Shown here: in pieces, positions 45,877 to 54,598 of the stretch
Numbering within the stretch: the first letter of the stretch is position 1
Layout: each line of letters opens with the position of its first letter
DNA from: Planctomycetota bacterium
GTDB taxonomy: Bacteria > Planctomycetota > UBA11346
Reading direction: 5' to 3'
DNA length: 64,000 nt
Assembly (NCBI GenBank): GCA_014193115.1
Contig: BJHQ01000001.1
Span: forward strand, 768,107 to 832,106
Notes under the pieces: model-generated
What the model saw: only the letters and a program-made list of their open reading frames with translations
Told to the model about the DNA's origin: nothing
The model's database searches: none
Program-made: the position numbers and the translations under genes

Positions 45877-48415
45877 TCAAGCGCAAGGCGCCTTGGCGCC
45901 AAGAACGCTGACCAAGGCGGCGCTGCGCCACCTGGCTGAGGAGCTGGATCTCGATGTCGGTCCTGCTCCGGCCCACGCCCGGCGGCTGGCGGTGTCCGCC
46001 GATCGCGACGCCGACGTGACTTTGGCGCCCACGTTGATCGTGGCTCCGGCCCCGGGGCTGGCCGACGATGCACGGCGCAGAGTGCGCCATGACGCAGGCC
46101 GTTTGCTCGCCCGCACCGGCGGCGGCCAGGTGGAAATCGCAGTCCACAGCGACGATCACTGGATCCAGGAAATCCACAGCGATCCGCCGCCGCCAACCAC
46201 GGCCCGGATCCAGGCGGTCGCTCCGGGGCTCGTCCAGTGGATTGCGGCGCCGCAAACGGCGACCGTGCTCGCCGAACCCGGCGCGAGCGTCGTGGCCGGC
46301 CAAACCCTCGTGGAGTTCTTCAGCGGCGAAGCGGGGCATGGCAACCTCCACGAGGTGCTGGCCGCCGTGCATGGCACCGAGATCTGGGGTGTCACCTCCG
46401 ACCGCGAGCGGCTGCTATTTTTGCTCGCCGATCCGCTGGTGGCGGCGGGAGCCGCCTCGCCGGCGATGCGCGCGGCGCCGCTGCCCGAGCCGGATCTGCT
46501 GGTGATCGCCCCGGGCATGCAGACCACGATCCAGGCCATGCCCGGCCGGCTCGGCTGGTGGGAGGTCGGTGTGCCGCCCTCGGGTCCGATGGACGATCTG
46601 GCCCTGCGCCTGGGCAATGCGGTCCTCGGCAATCCACCGAAAGCCGCCGGACTGGAATGCACCATGTCCGGTCCAACGCTGCGTTTTTCCAAGGAAACCG
46701 TGATCTGCCTGAGCGGAGCACGGATGCCGGCGGCGGTCGATGGCGTCGCCATGCCCTGGGCCACACCGGTGACGATCCCGGCCGGAGCGACCCTGCGCCT
46801 GGGCACGATTCAAGGACCGGGACTGCGTACCTACGTATGCATCCAGGGCGGCCTCGCCGGCCAGTCGGCCCTGGGCAGCGTCGCTACCTTCACCCTGGGC
46901 GGATTCGGCGGCCACCACGGCCGGGCGCTGGTCGCTGGTGATCGCCTGCACCGCGCCGGATTGGCGCCGACCGCACCGCAGCAGGTTGAGGTTCCGCCGC
47001 CATTCACCCGGACCTGGACCATCGGCGTTCTCGAAGGCCCCCACGGCGATCCGGAGTTCCTGACTGCCGTCGGCCTTGACGCTCTGGCCGAGGCGACCTG
47101 GACGGTCAGTCCGCAGTCAAACCGCACCGGTGTCCGGCTGATCGGCCCGAAGCCGCTGTGGGCGCGCCAGGATGGCGGCGAGGCCGGGCTGCATCCGTCC
47201 AATATCCATGATGTTCCCTATGCGTTCGCGGCCATCGACCTGACCGGCGACCTGCCGGTGGTGCTTGGTCCTGACGGGCCGAGTCTGGGCGGCTTCGTCT
47301 GTCCCTTCGTGGTCGCGCAGGGCGAGCGCTGGAAGCTCGGCCAGCTCGCGCCTGGAGACCGGGTGCGGTTGCGGGTGATCGACGCCGCCACCGCCGCCCG
47401 GCTGCGCAAAAAGCCTGCTGGCAACCTGCCTCAGCATGGCGAACGGGAACCGCCGGTGCGCCATCGGCTGGCCGCCACCGCCAGCCGGCCCGAGGTCACC
47501 TGGCGCCGCGCCGGCGATGATTTTTTGCTGGTGGAATACGGCCCGATGACTCTCGACCTGGAGCTGCGCCTGCGCGTCCACCAGCTCCAGCGGCGGTTGC
47601 GCAGCGAGGCCATAGCCGGCGTCATCGATCTCGTTCCCGGCATCCGTTCCCTGCAAATCCACTACGATCCTGAACGCCTGGACGAAGACCGGCTGCTCGC
47701 CCGGCTGATCGCGATCGAGGACGATCTGCCTGCCACCGCCGAGGCCGTGGTGCCGTCGCGGCTGGTCCACCTGCCGCTGTCGTGGGAGGACCCCGCCGCG
47801 CTGCGGGCGATCCGGATCTATCAGCAGACCGTGCATCCCGAGGCGCCGTGGTGCCCGTCGAACATCGAGTTCATCCGCAGGATCAACGGACTGGCCGACC
47901 ACGCCGAGGTCCAGCGCATCGTCTTCGCCGCCGATTACCTGGTGCTCGGCCTGGGTGACGTGTACCTCGGTGCGCCGGTGGCGACCCCGGTGGATCCGCG
48001 CCATCGCCTCGTCACCACCAAGTACAATCCCGCCCGGACTTGGACTCCGGCCAATGCCGTGGGCATCGGCGGCGCCTATCTGTGCGTCTACGGGATGGAG
48101 GGCCCCGGCGGCTATCAATTGGTCGGGCGCACGGTGCAGGTCTGGGACACCTGGCGACGGTTCGCGGGCACCGATGCGCCGTGGCTGCTCACCCATTTCG
48201 ATCGCATCCGCTTCCATCCGATTTCTGCTGAGGAATTGCTCCGCCGCCGCGAGGAATTGCCGCGTGGCGATTGGCTGCCGCGGATCGAAGACGGCGAGTT
48301 CCGCTGCGCCGACCACCGCCGGATGCTGATCGACCAGGCGGAATCCATCGCAAAATTCACCCGGACCCGGGAAACCGCTTTCGCCGCCGAACGCGAACGC
48401 TGGAAAAAAACATGA
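45869..48415 (+). CDS. Urea/guanidine carboxylase-like protein lacking BC and BCCP domains
   Basis: The 848-residue product contains the carboxyltransferase half of urea or guanidine carboxylase. A KipA/AHS2 domain (about 210-530; VIAPGMQTTIQAMPGRLGWW, VGVPPSGPMDDLALRLGNAV) is followed by a KipI/AHS1 domain (about 560-790; VEYGPMTLDLELRLRVHQLQ, GIRSLQIHYDPERLDEDRLL), then the C-terminal linker FTRTRETAFAAERERWKKT. Normal enzymes are about 1200 residues, with a biotin carboxylase before this part and a biotin carrier after it. Here the protein stops exactly where the carrier should begin. The first 205 residues are not a carboxylase. Residues 115-195 look like a biotinyl/lipoyl-type hammerhead (IQAVAPGLVQWIAA, GASVVAGQTLVEFF) but have no AMKM lysine motif. 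It may need an unlinked biotin carboxylase and carrier, or have changed function. Confidence 0.85.
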   Translation: MPDQAQGALAPRTLTKAALRHLAEELDLDVGPAPAHARRLAVSADRDADVTLAPTLIVAPAPGLADDARRRVRHDAGRLLARTGGGQVEIAVHSDDHWIQEIHSDPPPPTTARIQAVAPGLVQWIAAPQTATVLAEPGASVVAGQTLVEFFSGEAGHGNLHEVLAAVHGTEIWGVTSDRERLLFLLADPLVAAGAASPAMRAAPLPEPDLLVIAPGMQTTIQAMPGRLGWWEVGVPPSGPMDDLALRLGNAVLGNPPKAAGLECTMSGPTLRFSKETVICLSGARMPAAVDGVAMPWATPVTIPAGATLRLGTIQGPGLRTYVCIQGGLAGQSALGSVATFTLGGFGGHHGRALVAGDRLHRAGLAPTAPQQVEVPPPFTRTWTIGVLEGPHGDPEFLTAVGLDALAEATWTVSPQSNRTGVRLIGPKPLWARQDGGEAGLHPSNIHDVPYAFAAIDLTGDLPVVLGPDGPSLGGFVCPFVVAQGERWKLGQLAPGDRVRLRVIDAATAARLRKKPAGNLPQHGEREPPVRHRLAATASRPEVTWRRAGDDFLLVEYGPMTLDLELRLRVHQLQRRLRSEAIAGVIDLVPGIRSLQIHYDPERLDEDRLLARLIAIEDDLPATAEAVVPSRLVHLPLSWEDPAALRAIRIYQQTVHPEAPWCPSNIEFIRRINGLADHAEVQRIVFAADYLVLGLGDVYLGAPVATPVDPRHRLVTTKYNPARTWTPANAVGIGGAYLCVYGMEGPGGYQLVGRTVQVWDTWRRFAGTDAPWLLTHFDRIRFHPISAEELLRRREELPRGDWLPRIEDGEFRCADHRRMLIDQAESIAKFTRTRETAFAAERERWKKT

Positions 48416-48418
48416 GAT

Positions 48419-48691
48419 CCTGGGAGCGCCGAGCGCCAGCTCGGCTTGAGCTTGATGCTGTACTTGGAAAAATGAAGGATTTTTCCATTGATGCGGCGCA
48501 TCGTGTCGCTGCGGACGCACGGGCCTCGCACCGTTGGTCGACGTCGCCGCCCGCCGGCCGAGCTGGCGCTCGGCGCTCCCAGGGCCGAGCTGGTGCTCGG
48601 CGCTCCCAGGACCGAGCTGGCGCTCGGCGCTCCCAGGGCCGAGCTGGCGCTCGGCGTTCCCAGGGTCGAGCTGGTGCTCGGCGTTCTCAGG
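48419..48691. repeat. GCTCCCAGG hairpins, including five tandem 27-bp copies before atzF
   Basis: One reverse copy lies at 48419-48445, starting four bases after the carboxylase-like stop. Five head-to-tail copies of GCCGAGCTGGCGCTCGGCGCTCCCAGG follow at 48557-48583, 48584-48610, 48611-48637, 48638-48664 and 48665-48691. The array ends 7 bp before the atzF start codon. Differences between copies fall mainly in the loop (TGGC or TGGT), the first bases and the tail; the stem is kept. Confidence 0.88.
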
Positions 48692-48698
48692 TTGCCGC

Positions 48699-50417
48699 GT
48701 GAATCTTGCAGAGCATCGCGCCGCGCTGGTCGATGGCGCCGATCCGGCGGATCTCGTCGCTGCCGCCTATGATCGTCTCGCGGCGTGGAACGATCCGGCG
48801 CTGTGCATCCATGTGGTGGCTCGGGATCAGGCAATGGCCCGGGCGCGTTCCCTCGACCGGTCGTTGCCGCTGTGCGGCGTGCCGGTGGCGATCAAGGACA
48901 ACCTCGATCTGGCCGGAGCGCCCACCACCGCCGGATGTCCTGCATTTTCCTATGTCGCCACGCGCAGCGCGGCCGTGGTGGAACGTCTCGAATCCGCCGG
49001 CGCGGTGATCATCGCCAAGACCAATCTCGACCAGTTCGCCACCGGTCTGGTCGGGGTGCGGTCGCCGTATGGGATTCCGCGCAATCCGCTGGCGCCCGAG
49101 CGCATTCCTGGCGGCTCTTCGAGCGGCTCCGCGGTCATCGTCGCCGCCGGCATCGTTCCCATCGCCCTCGGCACCGACACCGCCGGATCAGGCCGGGTGC
49201 CGGCGGCCTGCACCGGCATCGTCGGCTGGAAACCGACCTGCGGCGCGCTCAGTACCCGCGGTCTGGTCCCGGCGGTGCGCAGCCTCGACTGCGTCAGCAT
49301 TTTTGCAGGTTCGGTGGGTGACTGCGCAGAGGTCGCTGCGCTGCTGACCTGCGCCGACGCCGAGGACGTGTACAGCCGCCAAGCCCAAGCGGCGTCCGCT
49401 CCGGAACTCGCCGGATTGCGTCTCGGTGTGCTGCCAGACTCATGGCTCGCGCCGTGCACTGCTGCGGTGGCAGCGTCCTACCGCCAGGCCGTCGCCCGGG
49501 CGGTAAGCCTCGAAATGGTGGAAAAAACCATCGATTTCACGGTCTTCGCCGAGGCTGCGGCGGCGCTCTACGCCGGGCCGTGGGTGGCCGAGCGCACCGC
49601 CGCCGTCGGTGATTTCCTGGCCGATCATCCCGGCGCCGGACATCCGGTGGTGGCGTCGATCATCGCCGGCGGGCGCAGGTTTTCGGCGGTGGAGGCCTAC
49701 CGGGCTCGCGACCGGCTGCTCGGCCTGCGCCGCCAGGCGGCCCAGGTGTGGTCCGGCATCGACGCGTTGCTGCTGCCCACCATTCCCGGTCTGCCGACCA
49801 TCGACGTGGTGCTGGCCGATCCGATCGCGCAGAATTCCCTGCTCGGCACCTACACCAACTTCGCCAACCTGCTCGACACTTGCGCCGTGGCGGTGCCCCA
49901 GGGCCGTGATGGTGACGGCCTGCCGTTTGGCGTGACGGTGTTCGCTCCGGCCTGGCACGAGCCCACCGCGGCCAGGGTCGCGTGCGCCCTGGTCGGCGAA
50001 TCGGCGCCAGACGTCCTGGCACTAAGGGATCCCGCGACACTCACCTTGGCCGTCTGCGGAGCCCACCTGCGGGGCATGCCGCTGCACCGCCAGCTGCTCG
50101 ACCTGAACGCCAGGTTCCTTGAGGAAACCCGCACCGCTGCGACGTATCGCCTATTCCGTCTGCCGACCACCCCGGCCAAGCCGGCGCTGGTCCGGGTGAC
50201 GGCGAACGGTGCTCCGATCACGGTGGAACTCTACGCCATCGCCGCTGCTGACCTCGGCCGTTTGATGGCCACCGTGGCCGCACCGCTTGGCATCGGCCGG
50301 ATCACCTTGGCCGATGGCCGCGCGGTCCACGGATTCCTTGGCGAGGCCGCCGCGACCGCCGGCTGCGCCGACATCACGGCCGCGGGAGGCTGGCGCGAAC
50401 ACCTGGGAGGCGCGTGA
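48699..50417 (+). CDS. atzF: Allophanate hydrolase
   Basis: It hydrolyses allophanate to ammonia and carbon dioxide, the last step of urea or guanidine use by this route. The amidase domain has the catalytic lysine in GVPVAIKDNLDLAGAPTTAG, the Gly/Ser-rich PGGSSSGSAVIVAAGIVPIA with the cis-serine, and the nucleophile in GTDTAGSGRVPAACTGIVG. The C-terminal allophanate-hydrolase domain (about 450-572) reads NGAPITVELYAIAAADLGRL and IGRITLADGRAVHGFLGE. The chosen GTG at 48699 fits the family N-terminus (LVDGADPADLVAAAYDRLAA) and gives 572 residues, slightly short for the family. Upstream codons in the same frame are hairpin repeats. Confidence 0.93.
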   Translation: MNLAEHRAALVDGADPADLVAAAYDRLAAWNDPALCIHVVARDQAMARARSLDRSLPLCGVPVAIKDNLDLAGAPTTAGCPAFSYVATRSAAVVERLESAGAVIIAKTNLDQFATGLVGVRSPYGIPRNPLAPERIPGGSSSGSAVIVAAGIVPIALGTDTAGSGRVPAACTGIVGWKPTCGALSTRGLVPAVRSLDCVSIFAGSVGDCAEVAALLTCADAEDVYSRQAQAASAPELAGLRLGVLPDSWLAPCTAAVAASYRQAVARAVSLEMVEKTIDFTVFAEAAAALYAGPWVAERTAAVGDFLADHPGAGHPVVASIIAGGRRFSAVEAYRARDRLLGLRRQAAQVWSGIDALLLPTIPGLPTIDVVLADPIAQNSLLGTYTNFANLLDTCAVAVPQGRDGDGLPFGVTVFAPAWHEPTAARVACALVGESAPDVLALRDPATLTLAVCGAHLRGMPLHRQLLDLNARFLEETRTAATYRLFRLPTTPAKPALVRVTANGAPITVELYAIAAADLGRLMATVAAPLGIGRITLADGRAVHGFLGEAAATAGCADITAAGGWREHLGGA

Positions 50418-50429
50418 ACCGGTGAGCCG

Positions 50430-50969
50430 TTACGGGCGGAGCGCCTTCACGAACTGCTGGAAACCGGCCGCCTGATCCTTCAAGCGCTGGACGAGCTTGG
50501 GGTCGCTTAGGGCGCCTTCGGGGGTCAGCTGCTTTTCGATTCCGGCGATGAACACCCTGGGCGGATACAGGTGCGCATTGCGGTAACCGGCGACGGCCTG
50601 GAGGTGCTCAACCGCCCGCAGGCCGCCGAACTGGCCGCTGCTCAGGCCGATGAACGCGCAGGGCCGGCGGTCGAAACCAGCGGGATAGGGCAGCATGTCG
50701 AGGAACAATTTCAGCACGCCAGGAAAACTGCCGTTGTATTCCGGCACCACGAACACCACGCCGTCGCTGGCCAGGAACCGATCGACGAATCCCTTGATGC
50801 CCGGCGTCGGCTGTTTGTAGGCGGTGCCAGCCAGGAACTCCGCGCCCAGGTCCAATTCGAGCAGATCGACGGTGGCACCGAGGGCGCGATGATCTTCGGC
50901 AACCTGCTTCGCCAGCAGCAGCGTTTTGGCGCCGGTACGGTTGGTTCCGGGGATGACGGTGATGTTCAT
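50430..50969 (-). CDS. NADPH-dependent FMN reductase family protein
   Basis: The 179-residue flavodoxin-like reductase has the N-terminal phosphate loop region ITVIPGTNRTGAKTLLLAKQ, the VVFVVPEYNGSFPGVLKLFLD motif typical of the YieF/ChrR/Azr group, and RPCAFIGLSSGQFGGLRAVEHL. It would reduce FMN, quinones or similar acceptors with NAD(P)H. It ends convergently 12 bp from atzF. Its start overlaps the stop of the small gene upstream (ATGA), so the two are coupled. Confidence 0.9.
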   Translation of the reverse strand: MNITVIPGTNRTGAKTLLLAKQVAEDHRALGATVDLLELDLGAEFLAGTAYKQPTPGIKGFVDRFLASDGVVFVVPEYNGSFPGVLKLFLDMLPYPAGFDRRPCAFIGLSSGQFGGLRAVEHLQAVAGYRNAHLYPPRVFIAGIEKQLTPEGALSDPKLVQRLKDQAAGFQQFVKALRP

Positions 50970-51334
50970 GGTGATATATCAAAGATGTTCAATGTTGACC
51001 AGTCGATGTTGGGAAGTTCCAGCCAAGAAAGGTCGAAATTGAAGGATGACTGATCTGCGTCGGTAGGGGAGATCGACTGTGCTAGCTCTGATTTCATCGA
51101 GAAATAATCGCACAACTCGCCCTTCGCCGCGTGGTAAAGATCAAAATCGAGGCGTGAATTGAAGAAAGCGTGAGACCAGCAGACGTAGTCGTCGATGATT
51201 TTCAGACGATGATTCGCTGCCTTCACTTCATCGATGGTATAGAAATTCTTCTTGCCATGATGCTCAACCAGATCCTTGCCGACGGCGATGATCTGGGCGC
51301 GTTTATCGCTGGGTTTCAAGGCGCAGGCTGGCAT
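50966..51334 (-). CDS. Hypothetical protein coupled to the FMN reductase
   Basis: The 122-residue product (MPACALKPSDKRAQIIAVGK, then YTIDEVKAANHRLKIIDDYV) is soluble and mixed alpha/beta by appearance, with an acidic Trp-containing C-terminus (FDLSWLELPNIDWSTLNIFD). No family was recognised. Its stop overlaps the start of the FMN reductase gene. The gene looks lower in GC than its neighbours, which hints at a different origin. Nothing was recognised in 51335-51418. Confidence 0.6.
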   Translation of the reverse strand: MPACALKPSDKRAQIIAVGKDLVEHHGKKNFYTIDEVKAANHRLKIIDDYVCWSHAFFNSRLDFDLYHAAKGELCDYFSMKSELAQSISPTDADQSSFNFDLSWLELPNIDWSTLNIFDISP

Positions 51335-51418
51335 CTAATTATTTCTTAAACAGGCAACTGACGACGCTGCGGTTGGTGCCAGCATGATATTTGACATGTT
51401 ATTTGGGCAAGCATCGAA

Positions 51419-51955
51419 TTAAAGATTATAATGCACGTGAATTTTCACGATCTTCCCACGCTTGTATTTCACGTGCAGATAGAGGTTGGGAATGGTCTGT
51501 TGGGCATCGACGCCCAGTCGATTATTGATCACCATGATGTTGAATCGTGACAAGAACATATCGCCGCAGCGCCAGACGTAATAATGCGTCTCCTCACCTT
51601 CTGATAGCCACTCTTTGTCGAGGCCGAAAGCAGCAAGCTTGGCGCCGGACGACTCCATGGCAGTGATATCGCTGGCATGCCCCAATTTCTCGATGACCTG
51701 GCTTTTATCGGTGAGCGGTTTGAGCATCTCCCGAAGTTCGGCTTCCTTGGCTATCAAGGCGTGCGTCGCCGCCTTATAGCCTCTGTCCATTTCGGCGAAT
51801 TTTATTTTGAACTCGGTTTTCAACTCGTCGAGGGTTTTTTCAGGAATGGATGGTACGGCTTGGCCAGAAGTGGGTGCCGGTTCACGGGCACAGGAGGTCA
51901 GCGCTAGAATGATGCCAGCGCCGACCAGCCCATGTCCGGTTCTCACGCCAACCAT
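51419..51955 (-). CDS. Putative lipoprotein
   Basis: The 178-residue protein has a lipoprotein signal (GLVGAGIILALTSC) with lipobox cysteine at residue 22. It is followed by a helical, charged segment (DELKTEFKIKFAEMDRGYKA) that may form a short coiled coil. The C-terminus is basic and beta-like (YLHVKYKRGKIVKIHVHYNL). No family was recognised. Its start overlaps the last 13 bases of gnd, so it may be cotranscribed with it. Codons look less GC-rich than in gnd. Confidence 0.65.
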   Translation of the reverse strand: MVGVRTGHGLVGAGIILALTSCAREPAPTSGQAVPSIPEKTLDELKTEFKIKFAEMDRGYKAATHALIAKEAELREMLKPLTDKSQVIEKLGHASDITAMESSGAKLAAFGLDKEWLSEGEETHYYVWRCGDMFLSRFNIMVINNRLGVDAQQTIPNLYLHVKYKRGKIVKIHVHYNL

Positions 51956-53376
51956 TCGGTATGCACAAACTCCCCCGGTTTCTCATTCCGTTCATAGGTA
52001 TGGCTGCCGAAGGCGTCGCGCTGGGCCTGGGTCACGTAGGCCGGCAGGCGGTCAGTGGCGTAGCTTTCGATGTAGGCCAGCGACGCCGACAGGGCCGGGA
52101 CCGGCAATCCGGCGGTGACGGCGGCGGCGACGACCTTGCGCAGGGACGGCAGGGTGCGTGCGATCTCTTTGATGAAGGCTTTGCTGATCAGGAGGCTGGG
52201 CAGTCCGGGTTCTTTTTGGAAGGCCTCGGTGATGCGGTCGAGGAACACCGCGCGGATGATGCAGCCGCCGCGCCAGATCGCGGGGATGGTGCCGAGATCG
52301 GTCTTGTAGCCGCGTTGTTCGCTGGCTGCCGACAGCAGGCGCATGCCTTGGGTATAGGCCGCGATCTTGGCGGCGTAGAGTGCCCTGGCGAGGTCGGGAA
52401 CGGTCACGCCGCGCAGGGATTTCCTGGACAATTTCAGCTTTTTCGCGGCAACGACGCGCTCGTCCTTGAGGCTGCTGACCAGGCGGGCGTCGACCGCGGC
52501 GGTGATGGTCGGGATCGGCACGCCGGCTTCGAGGGCGGCGACGGTGGTCCACTTGCCGGTGCCTTTCTGGCCAGCCGCGTCGCGGATGGCGTCGAGCAGG
52601 AATTTGCGCGGCTTTTTCGGATCGGCCTTGTCGGCGATCTTGCCGGTGAGCTCGATCAGGAAGCTGGCGAGCTCGCCTTTGTTCCAGGTGGTGAAGATCT
52701 TGGCGCAGTCGGGGTGGGTCTTCTTCAGGCCGCGGGTGAGCAGGTCGTAGACCTCGGCGATCATCTGCATGTCGCCGTATTCGATGCCGTTATGCACCAT
52801 CTTCACGAAATGGCCGGCGCTGCCTTCGCCGCACCAGGTCACGCAGGGCTCGTCGTTCTTGGCGCCGGCCTTGGCGCTGATCTCGGTCAGGATCGGCATC
52901 AGGGTGGCGACGGCATCGCGGTCGCCCCCGGGCATGATCGCGGGGCCGAGGCGGGCGCCTTCTTCACCGCCCGACACGCCCATGCCGACGAATTTGAACT
53001 TCCATTTTTTGGCCAGCTCATTCCGGCGGTCGGTGTCGGCCCAGTGGGCGTTGCCGCCATCGACCAGGATGTCGCCGTCTTCGAGCAGCGGCGCGATCTG
53101 CTCGATCACCGCGTCGGTGCCCTTGCCAGCCTGGACCATGATGATGATCCGGCGCGGGCGCTTGATCGCTTTGACGAAGTCCGCCAATTCCTTGCAGGCG
53201 ACGAAGTTCGCACCTTTGCCGTGCTCCCATTCCAGCACTTCCGCGGTCTTTTCCCACGAGCGGTTGTAGATCGCCACGGTATGGCCGCGACTTTCGATGT
53301 TCTTGGCCAGGTTGCGGCCCATCACGGCCATGCCGATGACGCCGGCGTCGGCGATGGCGGTCGGGGTGTCGGACAT
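51943..53376 (-). CDS. gnd: 6-phosphogluconate dehydrogenase, decarboxylating
   Basis: It oxidises 6-phosphogluconate to ribulose 5-phosphate and CO2 with NADP. The 477 residues match the long (dimeric) form. Seen are the Rossmann motif GVIGMAVMGRNLAKNIESRG, IIIMVQAGKGTDAVIEQIAP, DGGNAHWADTDRR, FVGMGVSGGEEGARLGPAIM, the catalytic lysine in GHFVKMVHNGIEYGDMQ, and the C-terminal signature LGTIPAIWRGGCIIRAVFL. Together with the transaldolase-like gene and xylAB it places a working pentose phosphate route in this region. Confidence 0.96.
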   Translation of the reverse strand: MSDTPTAIADAGVIGMAVMGRNLAKNIESRGHTVAIYNRSWEKTAEVLEWEHGKGANFVACKELADFVKAIKRPRRIIIMVQAGKGTDAVIEQIAPLLEDGDILVDGGNAHWADTDRRNELAKKWKFKFVGMGVSGGEEGARLGPAIMPGGDRDAVATLMPILTEISAKAGAKNDEPCVTWCGEGSAGHFVKMVHNGIEYGDMQMIAEVYDLLTRGLKKTHPDCAKIFTTWNKGELASFLIELTGKIADKADPKKPRKFLLDAIRDAAGQKGTGKWTTVAALEAGVPIPTITAAVDARLVSSLKDERVVAAKKLKLSRKSLRGVTVPDLARALYAAKIAAYTQGMRLLSAASEQRGYKTDLGTIPAIWRGGCIIRAVFLDRITEAFQKEPGLPSLLISKAFIKEIARTLPSLRKVVAAAVTAGLPVPALSASLAYIESYATDRLPAYVTQAQRDAFGSHTYERNEKPGEFVHTEWLA

Positions 53377-53568
53377 GGGACGTGCTCCTGCTGGGTGCGC
53401 GGATGGCGCGGGCCGTCGGCAGACTGTGGTGGTCGGCCGGGACGTCCAGCGGGCACGGGCCTGGCTGGTCCAGCGCAGAGCGCGCCAACCTCTTTGCTAA
53501 CCTTTGCCACATCGGCCCGCCTATTAGGTTCACAACCCCACGGGCCACGAGCCCTAGGAGCAGTCCCC

Positions 53569-53952
53569 ATGTCCATCTCCAACCGTTTCGCCATCGCCGG
53601 CCTGGCTCTGGCTCTCGTCTTCTCGGGCGCTTCGTTCGCCGCTGAAGGCGCCGAAGGCGCTGCGGATCATAAGGCCGATACCAAGGCCCCGTCGGTCACC
53701 GGCGCAGTGGTGTCAGTCGCCGCCGACAAGATCGTGGTCAAGGTCGCCGGCAAGGAAGGCGCTTCCGAAGAGAAGTCCTTCACCGTCGACGCTTCGACCG
53801 AGGTCAAGATCGGCGGCGCCAAGGTCGCAGTGACCGAGATCAAGCCCGAAACCACGGTCAAGGTCACCTACGAAGGCGACGTCGCCAAGAAGATCCGCGA
53901 CGTGAAGGCCAATGCTCCCAAGGCCCCCAAGGCCGAAGGCAAGCACGACTGA
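53569..53952 (+). CDS. Small secreted Ala/Lys-rich protein
   Basis: The 127-residue protein has a clear signal peptide (MSISNRFAIAGLALALVFSG, then ASFAAEGA) and a start preceded by TAGGAG. The mature part holds one small beta-type unit: VTGAVVSVAADKIVVKVAG, SFTVDASTEVKIGG and TVKVTYEGDVAKKIRDVKA. This resembles the DUF5666-like OB-fold domains of secreted proteins. The ends are low-complexity. It is divergent from gnd. A terminator hairpin directly follows its stop. Confidence 0.75.
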   Translation: MSISNRFAIAGLALALVFSGASFAAEGAEGAADHKADTKAPSVTGAVVSVAADKIVVKVAGKEGASEEKSFTVDASTEVKIGGAKVAVTEIKPETTVKVTYEGDVAKKIRDVKANAPKAPKAEGKHD

Positions 53953-53958
53953 TTGACC

Positions 53959-53977
53959 AGCCCCGCGCAGCGGGGCT
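53959..53977 (+). terminator. Terminator-like hairpin after the small secreted protein gene
   Basis: A perfect 8-bp stem AGCCCCGC-GCA-GCGGGGCT starts 7 bp after the stop codon. A second GC stem (CCCGGTCCGC...GCGGCCGGG) followed by TTTTGG lies before the sigma factor gene. Confidence 0.65.
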
Positions 53978-54063
53978 GCGAACAGATAGCTGAAGTCCTC
54001 GCCAGTCCCGGTCCGCAGCGGCCGGGACTGGCGGGTTTTGGTTCGGTAACCAAGGTGCCTTCC

Positions 54064-54585
54064 ATGACCCAGGATGCCTTGACCAGGCGGTTCCTCGAGA
54101 ATCGCAACGGCCTGTTTTCGTATCTGCTCGCCTTGTCCGGCGACCCGGCGGTGGCCGAAGAGGTGTTCCAGGAGATCGGCGTCACGGTGCTCCGCGAATC
54201 CGCCCGCGGCGCTGAGCCGGCCGACCCCGAGGCCTGGCTGCGCGGGGTCGCGCGTCACCGTCTCGCGGACCACTATCGCGCCGAGAAACGCAAGCACAGC
54301 CGCGAAGTCGGCTTCGCAGGCTTCGCCGATGTGGTCGAGCAGGCCTTCGCCGAGCATCCCCCGAGCGCAGCCGATCCCGGGGAAATCCTGCGCCTGCGCG
54401 AATGCCTTGATCAGTTGGCGCCACGGGCCCGGGCGATCGTCGATGCCCGTTACCGTGACGACCAATGCCTGGACGAGATCGCTGAAGATCTGGGCTGGAC
54501 CACCAATTCAGTGAAGGTCGCCCTGTCCCGAGCCCGCAAGGCGTTGGGCGAATGCATCGCCCGTCGCCGTCTTTCCACCGGTTGA
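54064..54585 (+). CDS. ECF-type RNA polymerase sigma factor
   Basis: The 173-residue protein has sigma region 2 (FLENRNGLFSYLLALSGDPA, VAEEVFQEIGVTVLRES, DPEAWLRGVARHRLADHYRA) and region 4 (LDQLAPRARAIVDARYRDDQ, LDEIAEDLGWTTNSVKVALS). It starts at ATG 54064. The FecR-like gene begins 13 bp downstream, and such pairs form sigma/anti-sigma switches that read an envelope signal. Many planctomycete ECF factors sit in this context. The target genes are not known. Confidence 0.9.
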   Translation: MTQDALTRRFLENRNGLFSYLLALSGDPAVAEEVFQEIGVTVLRESARGAEPADPEAWLRGVARHRLADHYRAEKRKHSREVGFAGFADVVEQAFAEHPPSAADPGEILRLRECLDQLAPRARAIVDARYRDDQCLDEIAEDLGWTTNSVKVALSRARKALGECIARRRLSTG

Positions 54586-54598
54586 TCAAGGGAGCGAC

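Noticed and set aside
51961..53952. 663-codon plus-strand frame
   Set aside because: Only its last 127 codons are a real gene (small secreted protein from 53569). The rest is antisense to gnd.
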